A stretch of 64,000 nucleotides of DNA from Actinacidiphila oryziradicis (GTDB lineage: Bacteria > Actinomycetota > Actinomycetes > Streptomycetales > Streptomycetaceae): positions 62,001 through 126,000 of the forward strand of contig NZ_SUMC01000023.1 in NCBI RefSeq assembly GCF_005047355.1, read 5' to 3'. The position numbers were made by a program, and so were the translations under genes. This document shows, piece after piece, positions 9,031 to 17,774 of this stretch (position 1 is its first letter; each line of letters begins with the position of its first letter). The notes below the pieces were generated by a model. That model ran no database searches and was not told the origin of the DNA. It was given only the letters and a program-made list of their open reading frames with translations.

Positions 9031-9286
9031 CGGCCGGGACCTCCTGCTCGGCCCAGATCGTCTTGCCGGTCTGGGTCTGGCAGGTGCCCCAGCCCTGGGT
9101 GAGCCGGGCCACCAGGAGGAGGCCACGCCCACCCTCGTCGAAGGCGCGGGCGCGGCGCGGGTGCGGGGCGGTGTTGCTGGCGTCGGAGACCTCACAGATG
9201 AGGGTACGGTCGAAGATCAGCCGCAGCCGGATGGGGGCCTGGGCGTGGCGGATGGCGTTGGTAACCAGTTCGCTGACGACCAGCAC
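9026..9286 (-). pseudogene. 5'-truncated SpoIIAB/RsbW-like ATP-binding regulator
   Basis: An 86-residue frame starting LVVSELVTNAIRHAQ (N box of the HATPase_c_2 fold) and continuing to FDEGGRGLLLVARL (G boxes) and TIWAEQEVP. Full proteins of this kind are about 130-150 residues, with an N-terminal segment that is absent here. An in-frame TGA lies nine codons before the GTG. It is therefore probably a decayed remnant, though an 86-residue product cannot be excluded. Intact relatives are anti-sigma kinases. Confidence 0.65.
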
Positions 9287-9380
9287 GCGCCCGTTTCCCA
9301 GATGCCCGGCTCAGGAATCCATCGCACATAAGGTACATATTAGATAAGACCGCACAGGCCCCACAGAGAGAAGGCCCTGC

Positions 9381-11927
9381 ATGAACGGGCCGAACGAAGA
9401 TCAGCGCTCCGCGGCGGCCCGGGCATTCGCCGAGGGCGGCCCGGTGGGCGCACTCATGTCCGGCGTCGACTGGGCGGCGGGGCCGCTCGGCCCTCCCGGG
9501 AAGTGGCCGCAGCGCCTGGTCGAAACCGTGCGGATCATGCTCTCGGCGGAGCAGCCGATGGCGCTGTTCTGGGGACCGGAATTCGTGCTGCTCTACAACG
9601 AGGGGTACGCGGCCGTCATCGGCTCCAAGCACCCACGGGGAGTCGGCGCCCGCGCACGCGACATCTTCCCCGAGGCCTGGGACGACACCACCGGCCAGCT
9701 GTTCCGGCGGCTGGTCGCCCAACGGCGGGCTCTGCTGACCAACGACTGGGAGTTCAGGCTCGAGCGGTACGGCTTCCTGGAGCAGGCGTATTTCGACACC
9801 TCCTTCCAGCCGGTGCTGATGGACGACGGCACCGTCGGCGGTGTGCTGTGCATTGTGACCGAAACGACCGACCGGGTGCTGGGCGAGCGGCGGCTGCGGC
9901 TGCTCACCGAGATCGGTTCCCGGACTGCGGGGCTGCCGACGCCGCAGGACGTCGCGCGGGCGGTGGCGGAGGTGCTGGCCGCGCATGCGGAGGATGTCCC
10001 GTTCGGCTGCGTCTATCTGGCCTCCGAACAGGGTGAGCTTCGGTTGGCGGGCACGGCCGGGTCCCCGGGAGTGGCGCCGGAGATCGTCCGGCCGGACAGC
10101 TACGGCGACCAGGTCGCGGGCCACCTGGCCAGAGTGCTGCGGAAGGGCGTACCGGTCGAGCTGCCCGCGGCGGGGTTCAGCGAGGAGGCTTCCGGGGAAC
10201 AGCGAGTGCTCGCGCTGCCGCTGCCGTGCGCGGGGCGGCCGGCCGGGGTCCTGGTCGCGGGCGTCAACCCGCACCTCCCGGCCAGCGGCGCCTACCGGGA
10301 CTTCTTCGATGTGCTCGTCTCGGGCATCGCGGCGGCGCTGTCGGCCGCGCTCGCTCAGGAGGAGCAGCGCAGACGGGCCGAGGAGCTGGATCGGGCGAAG
10401 ACCGCGTTCTTCTCCAACGTCAGCCATGAGTTCCGCACCCCGCTCACCCTCTTCCTGGGCCCGGTCCAGGAGGCTCTGGCGGAGGAGGACCGCCCGGAGC
10501 GCCGGGCGCGGCTGGAGCTGGCCGAGCGCAACGCCCTGCGGCTGCTGAAGCTGGTCAACGCTCTGCTGGACGTGACGGATTCGGTCGACCTGGTGCTGAC
10601 CGATGCGACGATGCCCGGTCTGGACGGCTTCGGTCTCGTCAAGGCGCTACGAGCCGATCACCGCACCGCCGGACTCCCGGTGATCATGCTCACCGCCCAG
10701 GCCGGCGAGGAGGCGGCCGTACAGGGCCTGCGGGCCGGCGCGGACAACTACCTCGCCAAGCCGTTCTCGGCGCGGCAGTTGCGGGCGCGGGTGCACGCCA
10801 ACCTCGAACTGACCCGGATGCGCGAGCGGGTACTGGAGGAGTCCCGGCAGCACCTGGGCATGCTGGCCTCGCTCACCGAGGCGGGACTGCGGCTGGCCGC
10901 CACGCTGGATCCGGGCGAGGTACTGGAGACCGCCGGAGACCTGCTGATACCGGCGCTGGCCGACTGGATGGAGATCCGCCTGGACGACCAAGGGCCTTCG
11001 TACACCGCCGGAACGCGGAAGCCCGAGGAGACCGTCCTGTCCCTGCCGCTGGTCTCCCAGGACCAGGCGCTGGGCACCCTCACAGTCGCCCGGCACGAGG
11101 GCGGCCACTCGCGGTCCGAGCGCAGATACCTGGAGGACCTGGCGGCCCGGCTCGCGCTCGCCTACGACAACGCCGTCCGCTATCAGAACGAGCGCCGTCT
11201 CGCGCTGACCCTGCAACGCGCTCTGCTGCCCCAGCAGCTCCCGCAGGCACCCGGTCTCCGGATCGCCACGTACTACCGGGCCAGCTCGCACGGCACCGAG
11301 ATCGGCGGTGACTGGTACGACGTCATCGCGCTGCCCGGCGGCTGTGTCGGGCTCGCGATCGGCGATGTCATGGGCCACGATGTCGACGCCGCCACGGTGA
11401 TGGGCCGGCTCAGGCCGGCCCTGCACGGCTTCGCGCTCGACACCCCGGACCCGGCGCGGGTGCTCGCCAGGCTGGACACGTACCTGCGCTCGCTCGATGT
11501 GGAGCCCTTCGCCACCTGCCTGTACGCCCGGTACGACGCGGCGACCCACCGGCTGCAGTACGCCTCCAGCGGCCACCTCCCGCCGCTCCTGGTGGCAGGC
11601 GCCCGCACCTGCTTCCTGAAGCTCTCCCCCGGGCCGCCGCTGGGCGTGGGGTTGGGGGCGGCCGTGAACCACGAGACGGATCTGCCGCCCGGCGCGGGGC
11701 TGCTGCTGTTCACCGACGGTCTGGTGGAGAGCCGGACCCTGCCGATCAGCACCGGGCTCGCCGCGCTGCGGCGGACCTGCCGCAAACTGGCCGTCGCCAC
11801 GCCCGACGACCCGCAACGGATCATCGACCGGGCACTGGAGCTGCTGGACGCCCCCGGCAGGGTGGAGGACGACACGGCGCTGCTCGCCGCGACGGCCCGA
11901 TCCTGCGGCGAAGCGGAGCACGGCTGA
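9381..11927 (+). CDS. PP2C (SpoIIE-type) phosphatase fused to PAS/GAF/HisKA/REC with the kinase catalytic domain deleted
   Basis: An 848-residue cytoplasmic protein. Order: a PAS-like region (about 20-175), GAF (190-330), HisKA with phosphoacceptor box SNVSHEFRTPLT (about 345-395), then directly the second half of a receiver domain (DLVLTDATMPGLDG, VIMLTAQAG, YLAKPFS), a second GAF-like region, and a PP2C phosphatase (about 625-845) with EIGGDWYDV, GDVMGHD and VEDDTAL. The whole HATPase_c domain and the first third of the receiver are missing, without breaking the frame, at about 10575-10590. The phosphatase motifs look intact, so it may act on an anti-anti-sigma partner. ATG follows GAGAGAAGG. 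Confidence 0.85.
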   Translation: MNGPNEDQRSAAARAFAEGGPVGALMSGVDWAAGPLGPPGKWPQRLVETVRIMLSAEQPMALFWGPEFVLLYNEGYAAVIGSKHPRGVGARARDIFPEAWDDTTGQLFRRLVAQRRALLTNDWEFRLERYGFLEQAYFDTSFQPVLMDDGTVGGVLCIVTETTDRVLGERRLRLLTEIGSRTAGLPTPQDVARAVAEVLAAHAEDVPFGCVYLASEQGELRLAGTAGSPGVAPEIVRPDSYGDQVAGHLARVLRKGVPVELPAAGFSEEASGEQRVLALPLPCAGRPAGVLVAGVNPHLPASGAYRDFFDVLVSGIAAALSAALAQEEQRRRAEELDRAKTAFFSNVSHEFRTPLTLFLGPVQEALAEEDRPERRARLELAERNALRLLKLVNALLDVTDSVDLVLTDATMPGLDGFGLVKALRADHRTAGLPVIMLTAQAGEEAAVQGLRAGADNYLAKPFSARQLRARVHANLELTRMRERVLEESRQHLGMLASLTEAGLRLAATLDPGEVLETAGDLLIPALADWMEIRLDDQGPSYTAGTRKPEETVLSLPLVSQDQALGTLTVARHEGGHSRSERRYLEDLAARLALAYDNAVRYQNERRLALTLQRALLPQQLPQAPGLRIATYYRASSHGTEIGGDWYDVIALPGGCVGLAIGDVMGHDVDAATVMGRLRPALHGFALDTPDPARVLARLDTYLRSLDVEPFATCLYARYDAATHRLQYASSGHLPPLLVAGARTCFLKLSPGPPLGVGLGAAVNHETDLPPGAGLLLFTDGLVESRTLPISTGLAALRRTCRKLAVATPDDPQRIIDRALELLDAPGRVEDDTALLAATARSCGEAEHG

Positions 11928-12001
11928 ATGCCCCGGTCGGATCCCGCGTCACCCGAGGATCATGTCCCGGCGAGGCCGCAGGTCAGGGCGGCGCCGCAGG
12001 C

Positions 12002-14134
12002 TTACGTGGCGTCGACCAGCGACAGCGCGTGAAGTCGTTCGGGCGGCCCCGGCCGGGCGTAGTACCAGCCCTGGGCGGTGTCACAGCCCAGGCCGCGCAG
12101 ATGTTCGGCCTGGGTGCCGGTCTCGACGCCTTCGACGGTGACGGACATGCCGAGGGTGTGGGCGAGCGAGACAATGCCTTCCACGATCTTGAGGTCGACG
12201 GGGTCGACCGGCCGGTGCTGCATGCCGTGGGTGAAGGAGCGGTCGAGCTTGAGGGTGGTGACGGGCAGCCGGCGCAGTGCCGCGAGGTTGCAGTAGCCGG
12301 TGCCGAAGTCGTCGAGGGCTATGTCGACGCCGAGGTCGGCGAACTGCCGCAGCGGGCGGAGCGCCTCCTCACCGGCACCGACAAGGGCGGTCTCGGTCAG
12401 TTCCAAGCAGATGGCGGTGGGTTCGATCCCGGCTTCCTCCAGCACTGCGACGAAGTCGGTTACCAGGCCGGGCTGTTCGAGCTGGCAGGGCGAGAGATTG
12501 ACGTTGACCCGCACCGGAGGGCCGTCGTCGCGCGGCAGTTGCCACGCGCGGGCCTGCCTGGCCGCCTGCACGAGCACCCAGCGGCCGAGCGGGACGATCA
12601 GCCCGGTGCTCTCGGCGAGCGGGATGAAATGGTCCGGGCCGAGGACGCCGTGCACCGGGTGGAGCCAGCGGACCAACGCTTCGGCGCCGCGTACGCTGCC
12701 GTCGCTGAGCCGGACCAGCGGCTGGTACTCCACGAAGAACTCGCCGCGCTCCAGCGCGGTGGGCAGACGATTGGTCAGACCGTGCCTGGTGATGGCGCGG
12801 GCGTCGGAGTCGGGGTCGGCGAGCGCGAAGCGGTTGCCGCCGGCCTCCTTGGCCCGGTACATGGTGATGTCGGCGCTGCGGAGCACCTCGGCCGGGCAGA
12901 GGGAGCCGACGGGGCCCTCGACGATCCCGATGCTGCACCGTACGGAGAGTTCACGGCCGTCGAGCCGGACCGGGGAGGAGAGAGCGGCGAGGATCCGGTC
13001 GGCGAGGCCGGTGACGTCCGCCCGCCCGGCGGGGTCGGTAATCAGGGCGACGAACTCGTCGCCGCCGATCCGGGCCACCATCTCGTCCTCCGAGGTGACG
13101 CAGGCCCGCAGCCGCTCTGCGACGGTGACGAGCAGGCGGTCACCGACGGAGTGGCCGAGGCTGTCGTTGACCGCCGTGAAGCCGTCGAGGTCGAGATAGC
13201 ACAGGCCGACGCGGGTTGTACTGGTGCCGGGGGCCAAAGCATGTTCGAGGCGCTCGAAGAAGAGGGAGCGGTTGGGGAGTCCGGTGAGGGCGTCGTGGGT
13301 GGCCTCGTGGCGCAGCCGTTCATGGAGCAGCCGGCCTTCGGTGACGTCCTCCACGACTCCCAGCATGTACTGCGAGGTGCCGGCGGAGTCCCGCAGCAGG
13401 GAGACGGTGAGATTGGTCCACAGGACGGTGCCGTCGGGGCGCGGGTAGGACTTCTCGACGCTGTAGTGGTCGCGTTCGCCGCGGGCCAGTTCGGCCTGGA
13501 GCTCCCGCACGTGGGGGGTGTCGTCGGGGTGCACCCATTCGTTGGTGTGACGGGGGCGCGGCTGGTCCTCCACGCCGCCGAACATCCGGGTCAGCGCGGC
13601 ATTCACGTCCAGGACCCGGCCGTTCATGTCGGCGATGCCGATGCCGACGGGCGCCCCTTCGAACACCGCCCGGAAGCGGGCTTCGCTCTCGTGCAGCGCC
13701 GCTTGGGCCTCGGTCCGGGCGGCGAGGGCGGCACGGGAGATGTCCTCCTGCTCGGCGAGGACGCGGGTCCGCAGGGCGCGGGTGAAGCCGGCGGCGATCC
13801 AGTGCTGGAGCCGGGCGCAGCGGGTACGGCTGTCCGGTACCGGTGGCCGGCCCTCGGGCGTGCAGTACGGCACCAGGCAGTCGTCGACAACCTCCAGGAC
13901 GCGTGGCAGCGCCTCGGGGTCGGTGCAGTGGGCCGCTACGAGGGCGGCGCCGACCTCGGCGGCCGGCCGGGGGTCAAAGGGGTCCGCGGTGAGGGCCTCG
14001 CTCAGCAGGCGGGCCAGCGGGAGCAGGTATTCCTCGAATTCGGGGCAGGTCATCGAGGTGGCGGTGACCGGGTGGATCGCACGGCTCCAGACCGTCGCGA
14101 AGCGACGGATTCTGTCGTCCGGCCCGGAGTTCAC
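12002..14134 (-). CDS. PAS-GGDEF-EAL cyclic-di-GMP protein
   Basis: A 710-residue cytoplasmic protein. After an N-terminal helical region of about 150 residues comes a PAS domain (FRAVFEGAPVGIGIADMNG) and PAC (GVVEDVTE). GGDEF follows, with THDALTGLPNR and an intact RIGGDEFVAL. The EAL domain has GAEALVRWLHP, LELTET, DDFGTGY and VEGVET. Both active-site signatures are present, so it could make or break c-di-GMP. Architecture and length resemble Streptomyces RmdA/CdgA-type proteins, but I cannot assign a symbol. The GTG start overlaps the stop of a small upstream frame by four bases. Confidence 0.88.
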   Translation of the reverse strand: MNSGPDDRIRRFATVWSRAIHPVTATSMTCPEFEEYLLPLARLLSEALTADPFDPRPAAEVGAALVAAHCTDPEALPRVLEVVDDCLVPYCTPEGRPPVPDSRTRCARLQHWIAAGFTRALRTRVLAEQEDISRAALAARTEAQAALHESEARFRAVFEGAPVGIGIADMNGRVLDVNAALTRMFGGVEDQPRPRHTNEWVHPDDTPHVRELQAELARGERDHYSVEKSYPRPDGTVLWTNLTVSLLRDSAGTSQYMLGVVEDVTEGRLLHERLRHEATHDALTGLPNRSLFFERLEHALAPGTSTTRVGLCYLDLDGFTAVNDSLGHSVGDRLLVTVAERLRACVTSEDEMVARIGGDEFVALITDPAGRADVTGLADRILAALSSPVRLDGRELSVRCSIGIVEGPVGSLCPAEVLRSADITMYRAKEAGGNRFALADPDSDARAITRHGLTNRLPTALERGEFFVEYQPLVRLSDGSVRGAEALVRWLHPVHGVLGPDHFIPLAESTGLIVPLGRWVLVQAARQARAWQLPRDDGPPVRVNVNLSPCQLEQPGLVTDFVAVLEEAGIEPTAICLELTETALVGAGEEALRPLRQFADLGVDIALDDFGTGYCNLAALRRLPVTTLKLDRSFTHGMQHRPVDPVDLKIVEGIVSLAHTLGMSVTVEGVETGTQAEHLRGLGCDTAQGWYYARPGPPERLHALSLVDAT

Positions 14135-14415
14135 GCCTCGCGCCCCACTGCGGCGAAGCCGCCGAGGACAGCCGGGCCGGAGCGGTTGCCGGCGTTGCCG
14201 CCCGGCCCGTCCGGACAGTGGTCGTGGATGCGGGACGTGTTCGGCACCGGCAGGTCGATGCCCCGGGATGCCCAGGAGGCCGGACGCTCCATCAGTGTCT
14301 CCAGCTCGTCTGCCGATCGGGGCTCGCCGCGCACAAAACGGCGTGCCTGTCCGAGGCTACTGATCGTCCGATGGAGAGGGAAGGAAAATAGAAATCTGCG
14401 GTCCGTTTCGGTCAC
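14131..14415 (-). CDS. Small uncharacterised ORF coupled to the c-di-GMP gene
   Basis: A 94-residue frame that starts at GTG and ends with a GTGA overlap onto the GGDEF-EAL gene. The first part (RFLFSFPLHR, LGQARRFVRGE) faintly resembles the N-terminus of SpoIIAB-like ATPases, while the second part is Gly/Pro/Asn-rich with no known motif. It could be a real coupled leader gene or a truncated regulator. Codon third-position GC is high only in its second half. No clear ribosome site precedes the start. Confidence 0.35.
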   Translation of the reverse strand: MTETDRRFLFSFPLHRTISSLGQARRFVRGEPRSADELETLMERPASWASRGIDLPVPNTSRIHDHCPDGPGGNAGNRSGPAVLGGFAAVGREA

Positions 14416-14425
14416 GGTCCAAAGA

Positions 14426-14491
14426 CATGTGCCTGCCCCCGCCTTCGGTTGGCGGGGGCAGGCACATGCCTTTCCTCAGAAGGTTCTGAGG
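14426..14491. terminator. Tandem terminator hairpins
   Basis: A perfect 18-bp hairpin (arms 14426-14443 and 14451-14468, loop TTCGGTT) sits beside a second one (CCTCAGAA / TTCTGAGG, 14474-14491). Both lie just past the stop of the Rpf gene on the minus strand, upstream of the small coupled ORF. They should insulate the two minus-strand units. Confidence 0.75.
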
Positions 14492-14496
14492 GTCGT

Positions 14497-15663
14497 TCAG
14501 ATGATCACACCGTGCTCGCGCAGGTAGGCGAGCGGGCTGATGTCGGAGCCGTAGTAGGGGGTGGTCCGGATCTCGAAGTGCAGGTGCGGGCCGGTGACAT
14601 TGCCGGTGGCGCCGGAAAGGCCTATCTGCTGGCCTTCGGAGACGCTCTGGCCGGCCGAGACGGACAGCACGGACAGGTGGGCGTACTGCGAGTACCTGCC
14701 GTCGGCGTGCCTGATGACGACCTGGTTGCCGTACGCGCCGCCCCAGCCCGCGGTGACCACGGTGCCGGCGGCGATGGACTGCACCCTGGTGCCGGTGGCG
14801 ACGATGAAGTCCTGCCCGGTGTGGTAGCCGCTGGACCACATGGCCCCGGCGGTGTGGTAGGCGGTGCCGAGGACGACGTAGTTCACCGGGGTGGTGTAGC
14901 CGGAGATGGTGCTGACCGAGGACACCGGGGCCGCGGAGGACGCGGCCTTGATCCGGGCGGCCTTGGTCTGCGCGGGCGCCGAGGCCGGCTTGGCGGCGGG
15001 CTTCGCGGCCGTCTTGCCGCCGAGCGACAGGACCTGGTCGGGGTGGATCAGGTTCGGGTCGGAACCGATGACGGTCTTGTTGTCGCTGTAGAGCTGGTGC
15101 CAGCCGCCGCTGACGCCGTGGGAGCCGGCGATCTTGGAGAGGCTGTCACCGTCGGCGACCTTGTACGTCCCGCCGCCGGTGGTCCTGGCCTGCGAAGCGG
15201 CGGGGGCGGACTGGGTCTTGGCCGCCGGGGCCCTCTTGACCGGCGCGCTCTTCGTGGCGGCCGCCGGCGCGGCGGAGGTGTCGGCGGCCTGGGTCAGGCC
15301 GGCCTTCGGACCGCAGACCGGCCACGCCTGGGGGCCCTGTCCGGCGAGGACCTTCTCGGCGATGGCTATCTGCTGCCCCTTGGTCGCCAGGTCGGCACGC
15401 GCGGCGTAGGCAGTGCCGCCGAATGCCGCCCAGGTGCTCTGCGTGAACTGCAGGCCGCCGTAGAACCCGTTGCCGGTGTTGATGCTCCAGTTGTCGGTGC
15501 TCTCGCACGCGGCGACCTTGTCCCAGGTGCTGGGGGCCGCCGCGTGGGCGCCGGTCGCGCTCACCAGCGGCAGGGCTATAGCGGCACCGGTCGTACCGGC
15601 GGCAGCGCCGATGCGGGTGAAGCGGCTGAAGCGCGGACGACGGTGCTTTCCCTTTGCGGGCAT
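14497..15663 (-). CDS. Secreted resuscitation-promoting factor with LysM and M23 peptidase domains
   Basis: A 388-residue exported cell-wall enzyme. After a signal peptide comes the Rpf transglycosylase domain (TWDKVAACEST, catalytic Glu; FYGGLQFTQSTW). An Ala/Pro/Lys linker, a LysM domain (TYKVADGDSLSKIAG) and a C-terminal M23 endopeptidase follow, with zinc ligands in HTGQD and GPHLHFE. It combines glycan-cutting and peptide-cutting activities, as in the Rpf paralogues of Streptomyces involved in spore germination. ATG at 15663 follows GGAGAGG. The long 5' leader carries a riboswitch. Confidence 0.93.
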   Translation of the reverse strand: MPAKGKHRRPRFSRFTRIGAAAGTTGAAIALPLVSATGAHAAAPSTWDKVAACESTDNWSINTGNGFYGGLQFTQSTWAAFGGTAYAARADLATKGQQIAIAEKVLAGQGPQAWPVCGPKAGLTQAADTSAAPAAATKSAPVKRAPAAKTQSAPAASQARTTGGGTYKVADGDSLSKIAGSHGVSGGWHQLYSDNKTVIGSDPNLIHPDQVLSLGGKTAAKPAAKPASAPAQTKAARIKAASSAAPVSSVSTISGYTTPVNYVVLGTAYHTAGAMWSSGYHTGQDFIVATGTRVQSIAAGTVVTAGWGGAYGNQVVIRHADGRYSQYAHLSVLSVSAGQSVSEGQQIGLSGATGNVTGPHLHFEIRTTPYYGSDISPLAYLREHGVII

Positions 15664-15680
15664 GCCGAATTCCTCTCCGA

Positions 15681-15870
15681 CGCCTGCGAGGTAAGCTGTC
15701 GGGTTCGGGCTGGAGATGCCCGGCCGCAGGGCGCACCGATTCCGGTGCTCCACATGCGACTTCACCCCTAGCCGTACCGAACTTCCGGTAACGGCAACTG
15801 ACCTGGGTCCCCCGCTCCTGCCGTAAGCGCTCTGGTTTCCGATTGCCGTGCGGCGGCAGGATTCGGCGTT
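15681..15870 (-). promoter_or_regulatory. c-di-AMP riboswitch (ydaO-yuaA type)
   Basis: Read on the minus strand the leader contains GCCGAATCCTGCC, then GGGGGACCCAGG, GGGGTGAAGTC and finally AGCCCGAACCCGACAGCT followed by ACCTCGCAGGCG just before the ribosome site. These conserved blocks, in this order, are those of the ydaO riboswitch, which precedes rpf genes in many actinobacteria. Binding of c-di-AMP normally lowers expression. The call comes from recognised motifs; a covariance-model search would settle it. Confidence 0.85.
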
Positions 15871-16211
15871 CCGCCCGGCAGATTCCCGCAAGCATTTGAC
15901 CTGCGGGACTGTGAAGCTAGACGACTGCCTCGGAGAAGGGCAAGAGCACTAAACATCTAGCTGGAAAATCCGTGAGGTGTCCATGAAGAACAGTAACTTT
16001 GCGTAGCCTGTGCCCGCTCCACGTGCACAGGCCACTGACCCTCTGTAATTCGATCAATTTCCCGCGTTACGATTAAGGAAAACAATCGACGCACAGTCGC
16101 GATGTCATTCCGCTGGGTGCTTCATGAGTGACAACGCTCACCTTCTCATTAATCCCCGGCCCGGCGATGTGCATTCAGTCGGGCGGAGTCCACCAACGCC
16201 TGGCCGCACCG
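15871..16211. other. Promoter region above the riboswitch; no gene
   Basis: About 340 bases, locally AT-richer than the surroundings (for example near 15945-16000 and 16040-16130). It holds the promoter for the rpf transcript and a short hairpin CCTGTGC/GCACAGG near 16008-16032. No coding frame is supported. Confidence 0.5.
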
Positions 16212-16625
16212 TTATTGAACCGAGACCGACAGCTCGAACCAGACCGCCTTGCCCTCGTCCACCGGATGGCTGCCCCAGCGGCCGGCCAGGGCTTCGACCA
16301 GACGCAGGCCGCGGCCGCTCTCGTCCTGGACGTCCGCCCGGCCCGGCCGGGGTCGGGTCCGGTGCCCGTCCAGGACCTCGCAGTGCAGGATGCCGTTCTC
16401 CAGGAAGAGGTTGAGCCGCACCGGACCGGGAGCGTGACACAGCGCGTTGGTGACCAGTTCGTTCACCAGCAGCACCACGGTGTCGGCCTGTTCGACGATC
16501 CCCCAGGCGGCCAGTTGACCGCGGGTACGGTCCCTGGCCTGCCGCAGCGACGGCAGTCCCGGCCCGAGGGCGATGCCGCAGTGGACGCCGCCCGTGGAAT
16601 GGCCCAGTGAAACGGTTTCGCGCAT
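16212..16625 (-). CDS. SpoIIAB/RsbW-like ATP-binding regulatory protein
   Basis: A 137-residue HATPase_c_2 protein. N box VNELVTNALCHA, then VRLNLFLENG, the G1 region DESGRGLRLVEALA and a final KAVWFELSV strand. Length is normal for this family, which includes anti-sigma serine kinases and stand-alone phosphotransfer regulators; Streptomyces encodes dozens. It is divergent from a broken MEDS-STAS gene, with 260 bp between them. An AAGGA site precedes the ATG. Partner sigma or STAS protein unknown. Confidence 0.83.
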   Translation of the reverse strand: MRETVSLGHSTGGVHCGIALGPGLPSLRQARDRTRGQLAAWGIVEQADTVVLLVNELVTNALCHAPGPVRLNLFLENGILHCEVLDGHRTRPRPGRADVQDESGRGLRLVEALAGRWGSHPVDEGKAVWFELSVSVQ

Positions 16626-16884
16626 GAGCGTGACAATCCTTCGAACGCCTGTCGGCCGGTAGGCCGTGCCCGGACCCGCTCCACCCTGGACTCCCCGCCC
16701 GCCCGCGCGGACGGGGAGAAATACCTGTTCCGGTACCCGCTTCGCAGAGTGATCATTTGCCGTCACCTTCGAGCGGCGCCGGTCACCTTCCGCCCATGTG
16801 TTGGTATTTGTGGTTGATGTGCCTATAGCGCCCGGCACATCCCATAGCCTCTGGAACGGGATGAGATGAATGGGATAGGAGGAG

Positions 16885-17583
16885 ATGCCCACAGTGCCCG
16901 AATGGACGGCAGACGGCTCACGGACCGTACCGGTGGACCGGCTGGAGCCGGGCGACCACTCGTGCATGGCCTTCACCGACAGCAGATCCCAGTGGCAGGT
17001 ACTCACTGCCTACACCCGGACCAGCCTGGCCCGGAAGGAGAAGGTGCTGCTGGGGCGCGACCGGCCGGAGGACAGGACCTGGGTCCTGGAACCCGGGGTG
17101 CACGGCCGGCTGGTGGTGGACTACGAGGCTCCCTGGCGCCGCTGTTCGCCGACCGCCGGTTCACCGCGATCTGCTGGTACGACCGGACCCGGTTCGGCAA
17201 CGAGCTGCTCACCTCCATGGACCGGGTCCACCCGATACGGGTCCTGAGAATGCCTCGACGCGCTCCATGTCAGTGACACCCCGGCGGGCCGGCGGATCGC
17301 CGGAACCGCCGATCCGGGCACCCGGGAGAAGTTCGTCGCCGCGCTGCGCCACGCGCTGCGGCAGCCCGAGCTGTGCAGCCCGTTCCACTTCGAACTCGAC
17401 CTGAGGAACCTGTGCTTCATGGAAGCGCACTCGGCGTGGCAGTTGATCAGCGCCGCGGCGGCACTCCCGGAGGACAGCCGGGTCACCATCCGCTGCGGCC
17501 CGCTGCTGGAAGTCGTCGTGCGGGGCCTCGGCTCGGGCGCCGTGCCCCAGCCGATCCTCGAGGTGGAGCGGCAGCACCCATGA
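16885..17583 (+). pseudogene. Broken MEDS-STAS regulator (two frameshifts and an internal deletion)
   Basis: The start reads VDRLEPGDHSCMAF and LARKEKVLL, typical of MEDS sensory domains. The middle of MEDS is missing. Near 17130 the frame shifts and resumes as LFADRRFTAICWYDRTRF. Near 17248 it shifts again and continues as CLDALHVSDTPAGRRIAGTA, then a STAS-like tail (HFELDLRNLCFMEAHSAW) to a TGA at 17581-17583. Intact relatives are anti-sigma antagonists with a sensor front end. A good GGAGG site remains before 16885. Confidence 0.78.
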
Positions 17584-17774
17584 CCGGCGAACGCCTCACG
17601 CGGAGGGACTTCGCCCGGGGCGACGCGGGGAACGCTCCGGCACACGGGGGCGGGGCGGGGCGGACCGTGGTGCGCTCGCGTCCCGGGGAGCTGTACGGGG
17701 AGATCACGGACCGCGGACCGGGCTGTCAGCCGTCCGTGCGCTCCGGGGCGGCCGGTGCCGCCGGCGGCAGGAGA

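Noticed and set aside
14426..14491. Closely spaced palindromes considered as a CRISPR or mobile element end
   Set aside because: Two different hairpins right behind a stop codon fit terminators; no repeat-spacer pattern.
12029..14527. Long plus-strand frame opposite the GGDEF-EAL gene
   Set aside because: Composition is that of an antisense shadow; the minus strand carries all recognised domains.
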